A program made the translations under genes and the position numbers. A stretch of DNA of 17,864 bases. Origin: Gammaproteobacteria bacterium (GTDB lineage Bacteria > Pseudomonadota > Gammaproteobacteria > Steroidobacterales > Steroidobacteraceae). Of the stretch, positions 1 to 8,484 are shown piece by piece. Every line of letters begins with the position of its first letter. Within the stretch, counting starts at the first letter, position 1. Under the pieces are notes generated by a model. That model saw nothing but the letters and a program-made list of their open reading frames with translations, was not told where the DNA came from and did not search any database. The stretch is taken from contig PMHN01000375.1 of assembly GCA_003156695.1 (NCBI GenBank), positions 1 to 17,864 of the forward strand, in the 5' to 3' direction.

Positions 1-52
1 TTGCCGGAGCCTCCAGGGACGGGTTCACGGCGTCCCCGAAAAGACCTTTTCG
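1..52. repeat. Inverted-repeat element downstream of the acylase gene
   Basis: Two adjacent hairpins fill the stretch after the acylase stop codon. The first has stem GGGACG (16-21) against CGTCCC (31-36) around a 9-nt loop. The second has stem CGAAAA (37-42) against TTTTCG (47-52) around GACC. Neither is followed by a clear T-run on the minus strand, so a canonical intrinsic terminator is not shown, although the position suits 3'-end formation for the acylase transcript. From memory, the core around 11-36 resembles a short intergenic repeat dispersed in many gammaproteobacterial genomes. Only one copy is visible here, so that identity is unproven. The element may continue left of the window. 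Confidence 0.45.
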
Positions 53-74
53 CGCCAGACTCCGCCGCAGCGAC

Positions 75-2477
75 TCAGCGCGGGGTGAGTGTCAGGGTGT
101 GCTCGGCGACGCCGGGCAGGAATGGCAGCGGCTCACCGCGCGCCCACTGCATGAATCCCGCGCGGTAGTACGGCGAGAGCGGGTGTCCGCTCTGCCCTCC
201 CGGCATGTGCAAATACCCTTCGGTCTCGTGGCCGGGCGAGACGGCGAAGCGCTCGGAGGCGCCGAAAGCGTCGTTCTGCACACGCGGCATGTCGTGATCG
301 CCGGGTAACTGGACGGTGGGCATGTCGATGAGCGGCGCCAGCCACGGCAGCGCGCGCGACAGCGGATGCCGCACCCGCACGGTGTTGTATCGGCCCCAGG
401 TGCAGTGCGCGAGTTCGCCGCAGCTGCGCAGCAGATCGACGCTGGTGGCGTCGACCTGCGCCAGCATGAACTCGTGCCAGCCGGCGTAGCGCTTTGCCAG
501 GAGATTCAGGGGCCCTGCCCTCACCAGTTGCCATAGCGGACCTTCAAACTGAGCCGGCGGAGTGTAAGCATCCGCCGGCGGCACCCCGAGTCCGGTGAGC
601 AGCATCTGCCACACCGCCGCCTGCGTGCCATCGTGCCAGCTGCGCACCAGGTGATAGCCGACCGATTCGGTCCCCGCGCGCCCGTCCCACTGCGACACGA
701 GGCGGCGAAATTCTGCGCGCTCAGGGTGATCTCGGATGGCAGGCGCGTCGAGCACCGACAGCAGCAGCACGCGCCAGCGCGCCAGGAACTGCGCGCGATC
801 ATCCAGCTGAATGGGCAGCATGTCTGCCGGAGTGAGGTTGCCGCCGAGCGCGAAAAGATCATCACGGATCTGCCCGGCGCGCGCGCCGAGGTCGTACTCC
901 ACGCCGAGCGCCACCTTGTCGCCGCCGATGAGCTCCTGCTGGCGGGGCTCAGTCGCAACCCGCGCGTTGGCCGTCCAGATGCGCCCCGATGGCGGATCCA
1001 TGATCCGCGGCTGATCGCTCGCGGTGGTCCACGCGCTCGCGCCACCTGCGCGCGTCGCGTTGGTGTCCTCGGGGATGCGGCCAGCGATGGTCCAGGCGAT
1101 GTGCCCCTGAGCGTCGCCCACCACCAGGTTCTGGTGCGGAATGCCGACGGTGGCGGCGAGCGCCAGCACCTCGGCGACGTTCGCGGCACGCTCCAGGGCC
1201 ATGAGATTCAGGTTGGTGGCGGCCGGCAGCTGCGCCAGCCACGCGCCAAACCAACACACGTGTTGGCCGGCATCGGCACGCAGCAGCACGCCGGCAGGGC
1301 CGGTGCGCACCTGCAACTGCACTGCGGGCCCACCCTTTACGCGGATCTCCTCGTGCACGACGCTAAGTGGCACCTCCCCGGCGGCCGTGTGCACGGCGCG
1401 CGGCGGGTCAGCGTCGCAGGCAAGTCGCTCGACATCGACCCAGTCGCCGTAGCTGTTGGTGAAGCCCCACGCCACGTGGCCGTTGGACCCTGCCACCAGC
1501 AACGGCGCGCCCGGAAGGGTGACGCCGTTCAGATCCAGCGCTGAGGCTTCGCCTGACAGCGTGCGCAGCCGCGCGCGATACCACACCACCGGCACCCGCT
1601 GCCCGAGGTGCATATCGTTGGCCACCAGCGCCGCACCGGTCGCGGTGAACCGTCCGGCGACGGCCCAGCTGTTGCTGCCCCCGGACGGCGGCGGTGCGGT
1701 GTCCGGCTGATGCTCGACCGGCCCCGCGTCCCGCACATCCAGCACGTCGGCGGCGGGCGGCGGGACCTCGGCCGCCTGCACCTGCGACCCGGTGCCGCTG
1801 GCATCGGGAGCATCCCAACTGGTCCCGGCCGGATACACAAACGCGAGGGCGCACTTCCAGCCGCCGGCGCATTCGGCCCCGCCCAGCCGCGCGTTGATCT
1901 CACGGCGCTGTATCTCGCGGCGCAGGCCATTCGCCTGCAGGTCCCACCACATCGCGTACTCGACCAGCACCGTGTCCTCGGGAGCCCAGCCCCTGGGAGG
2001 CTGACGCAGCACCCAGTATTCCCAGGGTCTTGAGGTGAGTTGCGCGAGGGCGGCGTTCACCCCGCGGGTGTAGGCCTCGACGACCGCACGCTGCTCCGGC
2101 GCTGCCTGGGCGATGACCTCGTGGGCGAGAGCACGGAAGCGGAACAGACGTGCGTTCTCGTCCTGGCCGAGCGCCACGGGTCCGAATAATTCAGCCAGCT
2201 CCCCGGCTGCGAGCCGTCGCGACAGATCCATCTGGAAGTAGCGATCCTGGGCGTGCACGAAGCCGGTCGCGAACGCAAGATCGGTGCGATTGGCCGCGGT
2301 GATGGTTGGTACACCCAGCGCATCGCGCGTGATCTGCACCGGCGCGGTGAGTCCCGGCTCGCGCAGCGTGCCATCCAGGCGCGGCAACGAGGCGCGCAGC
2401 ACGCCGTACGCCAGCAGCAGCCCCGCCAGCGCCAGCAACGCACATGCCGCGCAGAGGTACTGCAGCGTCCGCTTCAC
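75..2477 (-). CDS. Penicillin acylase family protein (Ntn-hydrolase, S45)
   Basis: This 800-residue protein has the layout of secreted S45 amidases, which cut the amide of beta-lactams, acyl-homoserine lactones or related acyl-amides after self-processing into two chains. Residues about 5-29 form one hydrophobic segment, a signal peptide or membrane anchor, implying periplasmic location. The first chain spans about 35-220. A Pro/Ala/Asp-rich stretch (about 222-265) then precedes G-G-S-N-S-W, where Ser268 should be the N-terminal nucleophile of the second chain. T-A-N-A-R with Asn504 sits 236 residues on, matching the spacing of the oxyanion Asn in penicillin G acylase. The start is GTG (2475-2477) with only a weak ribosome site, 15 bp after pyk, so it is probably the last gene of the tkt-gap-pgk-pyk operon. 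The family is secure; the substrate cannot be read from sequence. An acyl-homoserine-lactone acylase is one possibility. Confidence 0.9.
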   Translation of the reverse strand: MKRTLQYLCAACALLALAGLLLAYGVLRASLPRLDGTLREPGLTAPVQITRDALGVPTITAANRTDLAFATGFVHAQDRYFQMDLSRRLAAGELAELFGPVALGQDENARLFRFRALAHEVIAQAAPEQRAVVEAYTRGVNAALAQLTSRPWEYWVLRQPPRGWAPEDTVLVEYAMWWDLQANGLRREIQRREINARLGGAECAGGWKCALAFVYPAGTSWDAPDASGTGSQVQAAEVPPPAADVLDVRDAGPVEHQPDTAPPPSGGSNSWAVAGRFTATGAALVANDMHLGQRVPVVWYRARLRTLSGEASALDLNGVTLPGAPLLVAGSNGHVAWGFTNSYGDWVDVERLACDADPPRAVHTAAGEVPLSVVHEEIRVKGGPAVQLQVRTGPAGVLLRADAGQHVCWFGAWLAQLPAATNLNLMALERAANVAEVLALAATVGIPHQNLVVGDAQGHIAWTIAGRIPEDTNATRAGGASAWTTASDQPRIMDPPSGRIWTANARVATEPRQQELIGGDKVALGVEYDLGARAGQIRDDLFALGGNLTPADMLPIQLDDRAQFLARWRVLLLSVLDAPAIRDHPERAEFRRLVSQWDGRAGTESVGYHLVRSWHDGTQAAVWQMLLTGLGVPPADAYTPPAQFEGPLWQLVRAGPLNLLAKRYAGWHEFMLAQVDATSVDLLRSCGELAHCTWGRYNTVRVRHPLSRALPWLAPLIDMPTVQLPGDHDMPRVQNDAFGASERFAVSPGHETEGYLHMPGGQSGHPLSPYYRAGFMQWARGEPLPFLPGVAEHTLTLTPR

Positions 2478-2492
2478 GTGTGCAGCTTGAGC

Positions 2493-3959
2493 TCAGTCCA
2501 GCGCGACTTTCAGGATCTGCATGGAGTTGGTGCCGCCCTGCACGCCCGACGCCTCACCCTTGGTGAGAATGACCAGATCGCGCCGGTCCACGAGCTTCAG
2601 TTCCAGGAGGCGCGTGAACAGGGCGCGGTACAGGCTCTCGGCGGAGTCCCCGGCGCTGGCTACGTCGAAAATCACCGGGTAAACGCCGCGATACAGCGTC
2701 ACGCGCCGCCGCGTAGCCTCGTGGCTCGTGAAGGCGTACACCGGAATATCGGAGCGGATGCGCGACATCCACAACGGCGTCGCGCCCGATTCCGTCAGTG
2801 CAACGATGGCCCGCAACTTCATGTGATTGGCCGTGTACATCACGGCCTTGGCGATCGCTTCCTCGGTGCTGCGGAACTCACCCTCGGCCATGCGCTGCCG
2901 CGCGCGCGGATGGGTGAGCTGGTACTTTTCGGCCCCCTCGATGACCTGCGCCATCGCCTGCACGGCCTTTAGCGGGTAGCGCCCGGCGGCCGTCTCCGCT
3001 GACAACATCACCGCATCGGTGCCGTCCATGACGGCATTCGCCACGTCGCTCACTTCGGCGCGGGTCGGCACCGGGCTCTGGATCATGGATTCCATCATCT
3101 GCGTGGCGGTGATCACGACCCGGTTGCGGGTGCGCGTCTCGTGGATGATGGTTTTCTGCAGGCCGGTGAGCTCCGCGTACCCCATCTCCACGCCCAGGTC
3201 GCCGCGGGCGACCATGACGACGTCGGATGTGTCGATGATGCCGAGGAGGTTATCTACCGCTTCATGGCGCTCGATCTTGGCGACGATGCGCGCCTCGCCG
3301 CCGGCGGCGCGCATCAGCGCGCGCGCCTGTTGCATGTCGGCGGCGTCGCGGGCGAAGGATACGGCGAGGTAATCGACGCCCTCGGCGGCGGCGAAGCGGA
3401 TGTCCTCGCGGTCGCGCTCGGAAATGGCCGGCGCCGAGATGCCGCCGCCCTGGCGATTGAGCCCCTTGCGATCCGAGAGCTCCCCGCCCGCACGCACTCG
3501 GGTTTCGATGCTGGTGGCGCCGACGCGTTCGACGTCGAGGATGATCTGGCCGTCGTTGAGCAGCAAGGTATCGCCGGCGGCGACGTCCTTCGGCAGATCC
3601 TTATAGGCGACGCCGACGACCTCGGTGGTGCCGGCCTTCGCGTCGAGCTGCGTGTCGAGGGTGAACACCTGCCCCTCCGCGAGCTGCACCCGGCCGGCGC
3701 GGAAACATTCGATGCGGATCTTCGGACCCCCGAGGTCCAAAAGCACACCCACGCACTTGTCGGCGCGCTGCGCGGCTGCACGCACCAGCCCGAGGTGGCG
3801 CCTGCGATCTTCCACGGTGCCATGGGAAGCGTTAACACGCACGACATCGACGCCCGCACGCATCATGTCGGTAAGCACATCGAGATTGTCGGTCGCAGGT
3901 CCCGCGGTGGCGACGATCTTGGTGCGCCGCAGCTGCGCGTCTGCCGGTCGCTCAGCCAT
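2493..3959 (-). CDS. pyk: Pyruvate kinase
   Basis: It catalyses the last step of glycolysis, phosphoenolpyruvate plus ADP to pyruvate plus ATP, in the cytosol. The 488-residue protein starts [13 protein letters not shown], has the catalytic lysine region I-V-A-K-I-E-R, the [10 protein letters not shown] loop, and the signature [16 protein letters not shown]. The N-R-Q-G-G-G-I-S segment is typical of the E. coli PykA (type II) branch rather than PykF. The ATG at 3959 is chosen because GAGGAG lies 8 nt upstream and homology starts directly after it. A start eight codons earlier (3983) is possible but less likely. It overlaps the end of pgk by 8 bp, so translation is probably coupled. One oddity: the usual N-F-S-H-G near the K+/phosphate site reads N-A-S-H-G (Ala44). 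Confidence 0.96.
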   Translation of the reverse strand: MAERPADAQLRRTKIVATAGPATDNLDVLTDMMRAGVDVVRVNASHGTVEDRRRHLGLVRAAAQRADKCVGVLLDLGGPKIRIECFRAGRVQLAEGQVFTLDTQLDAKAGTTEVVGVAYKDLPKDVAAGDTLLLNDGQIILDVERVGATSIETRVRAGGELSDRKGLNRQGGGISAPAISERDREDIRFAAAEGVDYLAVSFARDAADMQQARALMRAAGGEARIVAKIERHEAVDNLLGIIDTSDVVMVARGDLGVEMGYAELTGLQKTIIHETRTRNRVVITATQMMESMIQSPVPTRAEVSDVANAVMDGTDAVMLSAETAAGRYPLKAVQAMAQVIEGAEKYQLTHPRARQRMAEGEFRSTEEAIAKAVMYTANHMKLRAIVALTESGATPLWMSRIRSDIPVYAFTSHEATRRRVTLYRGVYPVIFDVASAGDSAESLYRALFTRLLELKLVDRRDLVILTKGEASGVQGGTNSMQILKVALD

Positions 3960-5130
3960 GGGCGCGCTCCTCAAGTATGGCAACCGCCGGCAAGGTCTTG
4001 CCCTCGACGAATTCCAGGAACGCGCCGCCGCCGGTGGAGATGTAGGAAATGCCGTCCTCGACGCCGTACTTCTCGATGGCCGCGAGTGTGTCGCCGCCGC
4101 CCGCGAGCGAGAACGCCCTGCCGCGCGCGATAGCCTGCGCGATAGCGCGCGTGCCCTCGCCGAACTGCTCGAATTCGAACACCCCGACCGGGCCGTTCCA
4201 GATGATGGTGCCGGCGGCTTGCAACAACGCGCTGCAGCGGTCGGCGGTGTCCGGACCGATATCGAGGATCATTTCATCGCGGCGCACCTCGCCCACCGCG
4301 CGCACGTCGGCGTGCGCGGTGGCGGCGAATTCCTTGGCCACCACGACATCCGTCGGCAGCGGGATCTCCGCGCCGCGCGAGCGCGCCTTGTCCATGAGGC
4401 GCCGCGCCACATCCAGCATCTCGGTCTCGCATAGCGATTTACCGATGTCCACACCGCTGGCGGCGAGAAAGGTGTTGGCGATGCCACCGCCGACGATCAG
4501 CTGGTCGACCCTCTCCAGCAGCGACTCCAGTACCGTCAGCTTGGTGGAGATCTTCGAGCCGCCGACGATTGCGACCAGCGGCCGCGCGGGCTTTTGCAGC
4601 GCGCGCTCCAGCGCTTCAAGCTCACCCACCAGCAGCGGCCCCGCGCAGGCGACCGGCGCGTAGCGCGCCACGCCATGCGTGCTGGCCTCGGCGCGGTGCG
4701 CGGTGCCGAAGGCGTCCATGACGAACACCTCGCACAGGCCCGCCATGCGGCGCGCGAGTTGCTCGTCGTCGCGCTTCTCGCCGGCGTTGAAGCGTACGTT
4801 TTCGCACAGCACGGCACTGCCGGGCGCACAGTCGACGCCGGCTAGCCAGTCCTTGCGCAGCGGCACGGGCTTGCCGAGCAGGTCCGAGAGGCGCGCCGAC
4901 ACCGGCGCCAGCGACAGCGCTTCGGTCTCCTGCCCTTCCGGCGGGCGCCCGAGGTGCGACATGACGAACACCCTGGCGTGCTGGTCGAGCGCATAGCGGA
5001 TGGTCGCGAGCGAGGCGCGGATGCGGGCATCGCTGGTCACGACACCGTTCTGCACCGGCACGTTCAGGTCCTCCCTGATCAGGACCCGCTTGTTGCGCAG
5101 GTCCGTATCCGCCATTCGCAATATCTTCAT
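3952..5130 (-). CDS. pgk: Phosphoglycerate kinase
   Basis: Phosphoglycerate kinase interconverts 1,3-bisphosphoglycerate plus ADP with 3-phosphoglycerate plus ATP. The 392-residue product matches the family's usual length (about 390). Substrate-binding R-E-D-L-N-V-P lies at residues 19-25 and S-H-L-G-R-P at 58-63. Further on are [24 protein letters not shown], the G-G-G-D-T nucleotide loop and the C-terminal S-T-G-G-G-A-F-L-E. The start at 5130 forms an ATGA overlap with the gap stop codon, and the N-terminus [11 protein letters not shown] aligns with E. coli Pgk, which begins in the same style. The open frame extends 25 codons further upstream, but only inside gap. It sits third in the tkt-gap-pgk-pyk run and should be co-transcribed with it. 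Confidence 0.97.
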   Translation of the reverse strand: MKILRMADTDLRNKRVLIREDLNVPVQNGVVTSDARIRASLATIRYALDQHARVFVMSHLGRPPEGQETEALSLAPVSARLSDLLGKPVPLRKDWLAGVDCAPGSAVLCENVRFNAGEKRDDEQLARRMAGLCEVFVMDAFGTAHRAEASTHGVARYAPVACAGPLLVGELEALERALQKPARPLVAIVGGSKISTKLTVLESLLERVDQLIVGGGIANTFLAASGVDIGKSLCETEMLDVARRLMDKARSRGAEIPLPTDVVVAKEFAATAHADVRAVGEVRRDEMILDIGPDTADRCSALLQAAGTIIWNGPVGVFEFEQFGEGTRAIAQAIARGRAFSLAGGGDTLAAIEKYGVEDGISYISTGGGAFLEFVEGKTLPAVAILEERAHG

Positions 5131-6140
5131 GTGGCCTGCGACCACGCCAGTGTGGTGTCGAGCATGCGATTGGAAAATCCCCACTCGTTGTCGTACCAGG
5201 CGCACACCTTGACCAGCGTGCCTTCGATCACCTTGGTGAGCGTGGCGTCGAATATCGAAGAGTGCGCGTCGTGGTTGAAATCCACCGACACCAGCGGCGC
5301 TTCGGTGTAGGCCAGGATGCCCTTGAGGCCGCCGGCGGCCGCCTCCTGCAGGCAGCGGTTGACCTCCTCGACGGACGTGGCGCGTTTCGCCGTGAAAGTC
5401 AGATCGACCAGCGACACGTTGATCGTCGGTACGCGTACCGAGAACCCGTCCAGCTTGCCCTTGAGTTCCGGCAGCACCAGTCCCACCGCGGCGGCAGCAC
5501 CGGTCTTGGTCGGGATCTGCGACATGGTCGCCGAGCGCGCGCGCCGCAGGTCGGAGTGGAACACGTCGGTGAGCACCTGGTCGTTGGTGTAGGAGTGGAT
5601 CGTCGTCATGATGCCGGCGAGTACGCCCACCTTGTCGTGCAGTACCTTTACCACCGGCACCAGGCAGTTGGTGGTGCAGGAGGCGTTGGAAATCACGGTG
5701 TGGGTACTCTTCAGCACCTTGTGGTTAACGCCATAGACGATGGTGGCATCCACGTCGTCACCGCCGGGCGCGGAAATCACCACCTTCTTCGCGCCGCCCT
5801 TGAGGTGGGCGCTGGCCTTGGCCTTGCTGGTGAAGAGGCCGGTGCACTCGAGCACATAGTCGACCCCGTTCTCGCCCCAGGGGAGTTTCGCCGGATCGCG
5901 CTCGGCGAACACGCGGATGCGGTCGCCGTTCACGACCATATAGTCGCCGTCAACCTTTACGTCGCCGTTGAACTTGCCGTGTACCGTGTCGTAGCGCGTC
6001 AGGTGCGCATTCGCCTTCGGGTCGCACAGATCGTTGAGCGCGACGACCTTAAGCTCGCCGGTGCGCTTGCCCTCATAAAGCGCGCGCAGCACATTGCGTC
6101 CGATGCGCCCGTAACCATTGATGCCAACCTTGATTGCCAT
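5127..6140 (-). CDS. gap: Glyceraldehyde-3-phosphate dehydrogenase, type I
   Basis: This enzyme oxidises and phosphorylates glyceraldehyde 3-phosphate to 1,3-bisphosphoglycerate with NAD(P)+, and works in reverse in gluconeogenesis. The 337-residue protein opens with the Rossmann motif [10 protein letters not shown]. Asp37 in A-L-N-D suggests NAD+ preference. The catalytic Cys155 lies in S-N-A-S-C-T-T-N-C and the partner His182 in T-I-H-S-Y-T. The C-terminus [11 protein letters not shown] is intact. Two in-frame ATGs exist. The one at 6140 is preferred because GGAGG lies about 10 nt upstream, while the ATG at 6149 is one base from it. The upstream start would instead give an ATGA overlap with tkt. 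Pgk, the next enzyme of the pathway, overlaps its stop codon. Confidence 0.97.
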   Translation of the reverse strand: MAIKVGINGYGRIGRNVLRALYEGKRTGELKVVALNDLCDPKANAHLTRYDTVHGKFNGDVKVDGDYMVVNGDRIRVFAERDPAKLPWGENGVDYVLECTGLFTSKAKASAHLKGGAKKVVISAPGGDDVDATIVYGVNHKVLKSTHTVISNASCTTNCLVPVVKVLHDKVGVLAGIMTTIHSYTNDQVLTDVFHSDLRRARSATMSQIPTKTGAAAAVGLVLPELKGKLDGFSVRVPTINVSLVDLTFTAKRATSVEEVNRCLQEAAAGGLKGILAYTEAPLVSVDFNHDAHSSIFDATLTKVIEGTLVKVCAWYDNEWGFSNRMLDTTLAWSQAT

Positions 6141-6145
6141 TGCGC

Positions 6146-8143
6146 TCATTCCTCCAGCAACTCGCGTATCTGTTGCCCGACATTATCGGCGGTAAACCCA
6201 AAATGCTTGAGCACATCCGCGCCCTTGCCGGAAGCGCCGAACTGATCGATGCCGAACACGCGGCCTGCCAGGCCCACGTACTGCCACCAGCACTGCGTCG
6301 CGCCCGCCTCTACGGCGAGGCGGCGTGTCACGCCCGACGGCAGTACGCTCTCGCGGTACGCCTTGTCCTGGGCATCGAAGACTTCCGTTGACGGCATGGA
6401 AACCAGGCGCACCCGTTTGCCCGCGGCGTTGAGGGCATTCACCGCCTGTGCCGCTATGTCGATTTCCGAGCCGGTGGCAATCACCAGCGCTTGCGGGGTT
6501 CCAGGGGGGTCGATCAGCACGTAACCGCCGCGGCCGATGTTGGCAAGCTGCGCCGGCGTGCGTGTTTGCTGCGGCACACCCTGGCGGGTGAGTACCAGTG
6601 CGGTAGGTCCCCGGCGCTCGATGGCGAGTGTCCAGGCGACGGCCGTCTCCGCCGCATCGCACGGTCGCCACAGGCTCATGTGCGGCATCGCGCGCAGGCT
6701 GCTCAAGTGCTCGATCGGCTGGTGGGTGGGCCCATCCTCACCCAGCCCGATGGAGTCGTGCGAGTACACGAGGATCGTACGCACCTGCATCAGGCACGCG
6801 AGGCGCACGGCGTTGCGCGCGTAGTCGGAAAACACGAGGAATGTGCCGCCGTAGGGGATCAGTCCGCCGTGCACCGTCATGCCGTTCATGATCGTCGTCA
6901 TACCGAACTCACGCACGCCGTAGTGCAGGTAGTCACCCACCTCCTTCGCCGGCGTGATGGTGATGGCTCCCTTGAACAGGGTGCTGTTCGACTGCGTCAG
7001 ATCCGCTGAGCCGCCCAAGAGCTCCGGCAGCGCGGGACCCAGGACATTCAGCGCGGCCTGCGAGGACGCCCGAGTGGCCTGCGGTGCCGTTTGCTTTTGC
7101 GCCGCCTGCAGCGCCTGCGCCTTGGTGTCCTGCCAGTTACCGGGCAGATCCCCGCGCATACGGCGCTCGAACTCGCGTGCCACTTCCGGAAACGCGCTCG
7201 CGTAGCGCGCAAACAGCTCCCGCCACCCTGACTCGAGCGCCGCGCCCTGGCTGTGATGGTCCCACGCGGCGCGGATCTCGTCCGGCACCACGAACGGCGG
7301 GTACGGCCAGCCAAGCGCCACTCGCGCCGCGGCCACCTCCTCGACGCCCAGCGCCTCGCCGTGCGCCTCGGCCGTGCCCTGCTTGTGGGGCGCACCGTAA
7401 CCGATGATGGTCTTGCAGCAGATGAGCGACGGCCGGTCCTTTTCCGCCCGCGCGGCCTGGATCGCGTCGCTCACCGCCTCCCCGTTGAGGCCGTCGACCG
7501 CGGGAACCACGTGCCAGCCGTAGGCTGCGAAACGCTTCGGCGTGTCGTCGGTAAACCAGCCGACAACCTTGCCGTCGATGGAGATGCCGTTGTCGTCGTA
7601 GCAAACGATGAGCTTGCCCAGTCCCAGGGTGCCGGCGAATGAACAGGCCTCGTGAGAGATGCCTTCCATCAGGCAGCCGTCGCCGCAAAAAGCGTAGGTG
7701 TAGTGATCGACGATGTTGAAGCCGGGGCGGTTGAACTCGGTACCGAGCAGTTTCTCCGCAAACGCCATCCCGACGGCGTTGCCGAGGCCCTGTCCGAGGG
7801 GGCCGGTGGTGATCTCGATCGCAAGCGCCGGGTCGCGCTCGGGGTGGCCCGGGGTCTTGCTCCCGAGCTGACGGAATTGCTGGATGTCCGCGATGGTCAG
7901 CGGGTAACCCGTGAGGTACAGCAGCGAGTACTGGAGCATCGAGCCGTGCCCGTTCGAGAGCACGAAGCGATCGCGATCGACCCATTGCGGGTTTGCCGGG
8001 TTGTGCCGCAGAAACCCGCCCCACAGCGCCTGGGCGATGTCCGCCATGCCCATCGGCATGCCCGGGTGTCCGGAGTTGGCGCGCTGCACGGCGTCCATGG
8101 AAAGCGCGCGGATGGCATTGGCGAGTTCACGGCGTGTAGTCAT
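6146..8143 (-). CDS. tkt: Transketolase
   Basis: Transketolase moves two-carbon ketol units between sugar phosphates with thiamine diphosphate, linking glycolysis to the pentose phosphate (or Calvin) pathway. The 665-residue product has the usual bacterial length. S-G-H-P-G-M-P-M-G lies at residues 24-32, and the thiamine diphosphate and Mg2+ motif begins G-D-G-C-L-M-E-G at 154 and runs to D-D-N-G-I-S-I-D-G. The pyrimidine domain contains [12 protein letters not shown], and [16 protein letters not shown] carries the substrate-binding His residues. The ATG at 8143 follows TAAGAGGTG, a near match to the anti-Shine-Dalgarno complement with short spacing. It is the first gene of the minus-strand operon; gap starts 5 bp after its stop. 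It could equally be called cbbT if the host fixes CO2, but no RuBisCO or phosphoribulokinase gene is in the window. Confidence 0.97.
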   Translation of the reverse strand: MTTRRELANAIRALSMDAVQRANSGHPGMPMGMADIAQALWGGFLRHNPANPQWVDRDRFVLSNGHGSMLQYSLLYLTGYPLTIADIQQFRQLGSKTPGHPERDPALAIEITTGPLGQGLGNAVGMAFAEKLLGTEFNRPGFNIVDHYTYAFCGDGCLMEGISHEACSFAGTLGLGKLIVCYDDNGISIDGKVVGWFTDDTPKRFAAYGWHVVPAVDGLNGEAVSDAIQAARAEKDRPSLICCKTIIGYGAPHKQGTAEAHGEALGVEEVAAARVALGWPYPPFVVPDEIRAAWDHHSQGAALESGWRELFARYASAFPEVAREFERRMRGDLPGNWQDTKAQALQAAQKQTAPQATRASSQAALNVLGPALPELLGGSADLTQSNSTLFKGAITITPAKEVGDYLHYGVREFGMTTIMNGMTVHGGLIPYGGTFLVFSDYARNAVRLACLMQVRTILVYSHDSIGLGEDGPTHQPIEHLSSLRAMPHMSLWRPCDAAETAVAWTLAIERRGPTALVLTRQGVPQQTRTPAQLANIGRGGYVLIDPPGTPQALVIATGSEIDIAAQAVNALNAAGKRVRLVSMPSTEVFDAQDKAYRESVLPSGVTRRLAVEAGATQCWWQYVGLAGRVFGIDQFGASGKGADVLKHFGFTADNVGQQIRELLEE

Positions 8144-8214
8144 ACACCTCTTAGTGGCGGCTCATAGCCGCAGTGCAGGTTCTTGCGCGCGGGCGGTGCG
8201 CGACCTAAGGCGCC

Positions 8215-8234
8215 GCGCGCCCTCAGGGGCGCGC
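8215..8234. promoter_or_regulatory. Perfect palindrome at the predicted tkt transcription start
   Basis: GCGCGCCC (8215-8222) and GGGCGCGC (8227-8234) form an exact 8-bp inverted repeat around TCAG. It abuts the predicted -10 box and covers the expected start point, a position where an operator would block initiation. As RNA it would form a stable hairpin at the 5' end of the tkt transcript. On the plus strand it is followed by ATTTTCC, but no plus-strand gene precedes it that would need a terminator. Confidence 0.4.
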
Positions 8235-8263
8235 ATTTTCCACCACTCGCGCCGGATGCTCAA
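8235..8263 (-). promoter_or_regulatory. Candidate sigma-70 promoter for the tkt operon
   Basis: On the minus strand TTGAGC (8263-8258) and GAAAAT (8240-8235) are separated by 17 bp, each matching four of six consensus bases. Transcription would start near 8228 and give a leader of about 85 nt. The assignment rests on sequence match, ideal spacing and position only. Confidence 0.4.
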
Positions 8264-8274
8264 TCGAAGTTAAC

Positions 8275-8317
8275 GAATGCCCCCGCTCGTGCCGGCGAGT
8301 GCCCCCGCTCCCCCGGC
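8275..8317. repeat. Two-copy tandem repeat, 22-bp period, upstream of tkt promoter
   Basis: The 11-mer TGCCCCCGCTC occurs at 8278-8288 and 8300-8310. The first 15 bp of each unit, beginning CGA, agree at 14 positions. The 22-bp spacing is about two helical turns, placing both copies on the same DNA face, some 12 bp upstream of the predicted tkt -35 box. This would suit a transcription-factor site, but in DNA this C-rich a chance or slippage origin is also plausible. Confidence 0.45.
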
Positions 8318-8468
8318 ACCCGGCCCCGGGGCGACTTAAGGCACATTGCGCCCGGCAGCGCGGCCTGTTTCACATTATTGCCCGGGGGGAACGCGCAACA
8401 CGTCATGTCGCCCAGGAGTGACGCCTTGCGCCGCAGGACCTGGTTCACTGCGCGATTCGCGGAGCCTC

Positions 8469-8484
8469 TGCTAGGCTTTCCATT
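8469..8484 (+). promoter_or_regulatory. Candidate extended -10 promoter giving a near-leaderless cpdA mRNA
   Basis: TG-C-TAGGCT (8469-8477) reads as an extended -10 element and ends 7 nt before the cpdA ATG, so transcription should begin at or beside the start codon. No Shine-Dalgarno sequence and no convincing -35 box are visible. Confidence 0.35.

Larger units (their letters stand above)
8144..8484. other. Divergent intergenic control region between tkt and cpdA
   Basis: These 341 bp hold no gene I can support. Open frames crossing them lack ribosome sites and recognisable domains and are explained by high GC. The region does contain a candidate tkt promoter, a perfect palindrome (8215-8234), a tandem direct repeat (8275-8317), and a -10-like box just before cpdA. 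A 7-bp inverted pair, GGGCGAC (8329-8335) and GTCGCCC (8407-8413), spans much of the remainder. I could not match the rest to a known riboswitch or small RNA. Confidence 0.6.

Noticed and set aside
2253..2972. Plus-strand open frame of 239 codons across the acylase-pyk junction
   Set aside because: It crosses two clear minus-strand genes, has no ribosome site and no recognisable motif. It is a composition shadow.
8341..8460. Possible structured RNA or riboswitch upstream of cpdA or tkt
   Set aside because: I compared the consensus features of SRP RNA, tmRNA, 6S RNA and SAH, glycine and TPP riboswitches from memory and found no fit. Only a loose 7-bp inverted pair remains.
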